Assembly (NCBI GenBank): GCA_021789695.1
Contig: JAJYJH010000001.1
Span: 186,001 to 250,000, forward strand
Origin: a bacterium
GTDB taxonomy: Bacteria; Elusimicrobiota; Elusimicrobia; Elusimicrobiales; UBA9959
DNA length: 64,000 nucleotides
Reading direction: 5' to 3'
The notes under the pieces are model-generated. The model made no database searches. It saw nothing but the letters and a program-made list of their open reading frames with translations, and had not been told where the DNA came from. Both the position numbers and the translations under genes were made by a program. Every line of letters begins with the position of its first letter. The first letter of the stretch is position 1. Below, one piece after another: positions 61,949 through 64,000 of the stretch.

Positions 61949-63757
61949 ATGAGAGTTCTTCCGGACCGGCGTGCCGCTCTAGCGGCCGCTCTACTGCTGG
62001 GGGCCTTCTCCCTCCTCCCAGCCCCGCTCCCGACGGCAGGCGCCTACGAGGCCTCCCTGAACACCCAAGACCTGGAGGGCGCGCTGGAGGACACCAAGTT
62101 AAACGAGGTCTTCTCCCAGTACCTAGCCACTATACAGATGTACGACCCGGAGCGGGCCACCAGGATGGGTCTGCACGACGCCGACGACAAACTCACCCAG
62201 CGCACCCCCGAGCGGGTGGCCAGCGAACTTAAGGCCTTCCAGGTCCTGCGCAAAAAGCTCGACGGCATAAAGAAATCCGACATGGCGCCTTCCCTGCAGG
62301 TGGATTACGACCTGCTGGACCATATGCTGGAGGTGGATATCTACGAGATGACCAACCTCAATGTCCTGGCCAGGCGCCCTCAATATTATCTGGAGCCGCT
62401 GTTCCTGGTCTACGAGATGATGAACAAGGAGTACGCCGACTACAACACCAGGGCGGCCGCCGCCATCTCCCGCCTGGACCAGCTGCCGGCGGTGCTGCTG
62501 CAGGCCGAACGTAATATCTCCAAGCCCCCGAAGATCTGGACTCAGCAGGCCATAAGACAGGCTGATGACGCGCTTAACAACATCTCCGATTTTGTCCCGC
62601 TGTTCCGCGGCTACACCAGCTATGACCCGACCCTGAAGACCAGGGTGGACGCCACCCTGGACAATGTGAAGACGGCGCTGGCGCGTTACTCCGAGTTCCT
62701 CCGCAAGGACGTTCTGCCGGGACCGGATTCGGATTTTCGCTGCGGCGAATATACCTACGGCTTTTATCTGGAGCGCCGGCACGGGCTGGACATGACTCCG
62801 GGCTCCGCTTACAGCTACTCCAAGAAGGCCTTCAAGCGCTCGCTCAAGGCGCTGGAGAAGGAGGCCGTCAATATAGACGCCCTTACCGCCAAGAAGAAGG
62901 GCTGGCAGGGCGTCATGGACCAGCTGCCGACCGAGCATCCCGACGAGCGCGACGTCCTGAAGACCTTCCAGGATGAGGTGGACAGGGCCTACCAGCATTT
63001 CGACCAGTACAAGGTGGTAGAGTTCCCGCGCCAGCGCCTGCTGATAAAGAAGATGCCCCGGTTCATGTCCTCCGCCCTCCCGTACGTGTATTACGCGCCT
63101 CCTTTTGCGCTGGACGATAACAGGGTCTCGGAACTTTACGTCCTGCTCCCCTCGGATTCGCTTTCCGACGCGGCCCGCGACAGGGTGCTGGCCTCCGGTT
63201 TCAACTACGCGCTGATCGAGCTGTTGACTGCATATTCGGTGATGCCTGGCCAGCATCTGCGCAGCTACGAGTCCTCCCTGAACCATTCACGCATACGACG
63301 CATTTCCCGCCAGCCGATAATCGACAACGGCTGGGCCTGCTACGCCGAGTACCTCGCTGAGGAGATGGGGTTCTATTCCTCGTATTGGTCGCGTTTTCTG
63401 CGGGCCTACGTGCAGTTGCTGCGCTCCGCCAGGGCCTACGCGGACACGGCGCTGCACACCAAGCGTTGGACGGCGGACCAGGCCTCAGCCTTCTTCCAGG
63501 ATAAGCTCGGGATGAGCAAGGCACAGGCCGACGGGGAGGTCCTTAAGATATCCCTGAATCCGACCGAGGGCTTCAGCTACATCTATGGTATGGACCGGAT
63601 ACTCGAACTGCGCCATTACTATGAGCGTACCGAGGCCCGCTATTTTGACCTGCGCAGGTTTCATACCGATTTCCTTAAGATGGGTGACATCCCTATCGAC
63701 AGCATCGAGAGCGAGATGCGCCGGATAACGAAAGAGGAGGACAGGATAGTCAGATGA
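61949..63757 (+). CDS. Exported DUF885 family protein
   Basis: A 602-aa protein. The signal peptide ends near GAYEAS (about residue 33). The rest matches DUF885, helical proteins with a metal-protease-like fold: [28 protein letters not shown], a central YYAPPF, and a late [13 protein letters not shown] followed by [14 protein letters not shown]. In many members the late motif is PGHH with a metal-binding glutamate, while here it is PGQH. Activity is therefore uncertain. AAGGAG precedes the ATG. The ABC ATPase gene overlaps its stop (ATGA). Confidence 0.8.
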   Translation: MRVLPDRRAALAAALLLGAFSLLPAPLPTAGAYEASLNTQDLEGALEDTKLNEVFSQYLATIQMYDPERATRMGLHDADDKLTQRTPERVASELKAFQVLRKKLDGIKKSDMAPSLQVDYDLLDHMLEVDIYEMTNLNVLARRPQYYLEPLFLVYEMMNKEYADYNTRAAAAISRLDQLPAVLLQAERNISKPPKIWTQQAIRQADDALNNISDFVPLFRGYTSYDPTLKTRVDATLDNVKTALARYSEFLRKDVLPGPDSDFRCGEYTYGFYLERRHGLDMTPGSAYSYSKKAFKRSLKALEKEAVNIDALTAKKKGWQGVMDQLPTEHPDERDVLKTFQDEVDRAYQHFDQYKVVEFPRQRLLIKKMPRFMSSALPYVYYAPPFALDDNRVSELYVLLPSDSLSDAARDRVLASGFNYALIELLTAYSVMPGQHLRSYESSLNHSRIRRISRQPIIDNGWACYAEYLAEEMGFYSSYWSRFLRAYVQLLRSARAYADTALHTKRWTADQASAFFQDKLGMSKAQADGEVLKISLNPTEGFSYIYGMDRILELRHYYERTEARYFDLRRFHTDFLKMGDIPIDSIESEMRRITKEEDRIVR

Positions 63758-64000
63758 CGGTTCCGGCGGTTTCCTTTTCCGGGGTAGGGAAGGTCTACAA
63801 GCGCCCGCGTCTTCTGGGAGCGCAGTTCACGACGGGGATCAGGGATCTTTCCTTCGAGTTGCAGCCGGGCGAGATCACGGGCCTGCTGGGCCTGAACGGC
63901 GCCGGCAAGACGACGATCATGAAGCTGATTACCGGCCTGCTTTTCCCTACTTCGGGGAAAGTCAGCGTTTTCGGCTACGCGCCCTCCCGCACCGAGGCCA
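63754..64000 (+). CDS. ABC transporter ATP-binding protein, partial
   Basis: The first 82 codons of an ABC ATPase continue past the window. Landmarks are [56 protein letters not shown] with Walker A (GLNGAGKTT) and the following FGYAP. The longer loop before the Walker region fits the exporter type (ABC-2 family, CcmA-like). It overlaps the DUF885 gene by ATGA. Confidence 0.93.
   Translation, partial: MTVPAVSFSGVGKVYKRPRLLGAQFTTGIRDLSFELQPGEITGLLGLNGAGKTTIMKLITGLLFPTSGKVSVFGYAPSRTEA

Noticed and set aside
1-64000. CRISPR array to go with the cas3 relic
   Set aside because: No series of regularly spaced direct repeats was seen anywhere in the window.

Overview
The window is GC-rich and densely coded. 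It looks like a Gram-negative chromosome: outer-membrane barrel-like and OmpA-type proteins, a type IX secretion-like C-terminal domain, a full 14-subunit complex I and a bacterial FMN riboswitch. The gene mix (HAMP-linked trehalose-6-phosphate synthase, EtfA with a ferredoxin domain, serial exported proteins with tail-fibre-like repeats, SpoIID protein) reminds me of Elusimicrobiota MAGs. That placement is from memory and is not proven by the sequence.

Layout: 1-7104 holds trehalose synthesis (otsB partial, membrane-anchored otsA), a cation/proton antiporter, an S41-like protein and pgi. 7105-9860 is an AT-richer accessory island with a duplicated-domain secreted protein, a BRO-type antirepressor, a 43-codon relic of a Cas3 HD nuclease and a small cysteine-repeat ORF. 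9861-13195 is an acyl-CoA dehydrogenase/EtfB/ferredoxin-EtfA module of electron-bifurcating type, with a structured intergenic element.

13376-30584 is the most unusual part. A plus-strand operon (motA, motB, histidine kinase, two CheY-like receivers, OmpR-like regulator) runs head-on into a minus-strand operon. The minus-strand operon encodes a type IX CTD protein, a PorV-like barrel with TPRs, a histidine kinase, a fusion of the FliF ring-building domain with FliG, and a long coiled-coil ATPase. Two surface proteins follow divergently. I read this as a candidate non-flagellar, MotAB-driven motility or envelope machine with its own signalling.

30604-34230 is an FMN-riboswitch-controlled riboflavin operon (ribBA-ribH-ribD-ribE). 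34385-47493 is nuoA-N on the minus strand in canonical order. 47587-57104 is a long minus-strand run: SpoIID/TPR protein, two glycosyltransferases, YceD, L32, PlsX, FabG, ACP, RNase III, thioredoxin-like, HAD and TrmJ-like proteins. 57211-57497 carries tRNA-Lys and tRNA-Leu. 57559-61902 is tig-clpP-lon (proteostasis), then a DUF885 protein and the start of an ABC transporter ATPase at the right edge.

Metabolically, acyl-CoA dehydrogenase/EtfAB could supply reduced ferredoxin, and Nuo could oxidise NADH and build the ion gradient. Riboflavin synthesis supplies the flavins for both, and MotAB would be one consumer of the gradient.
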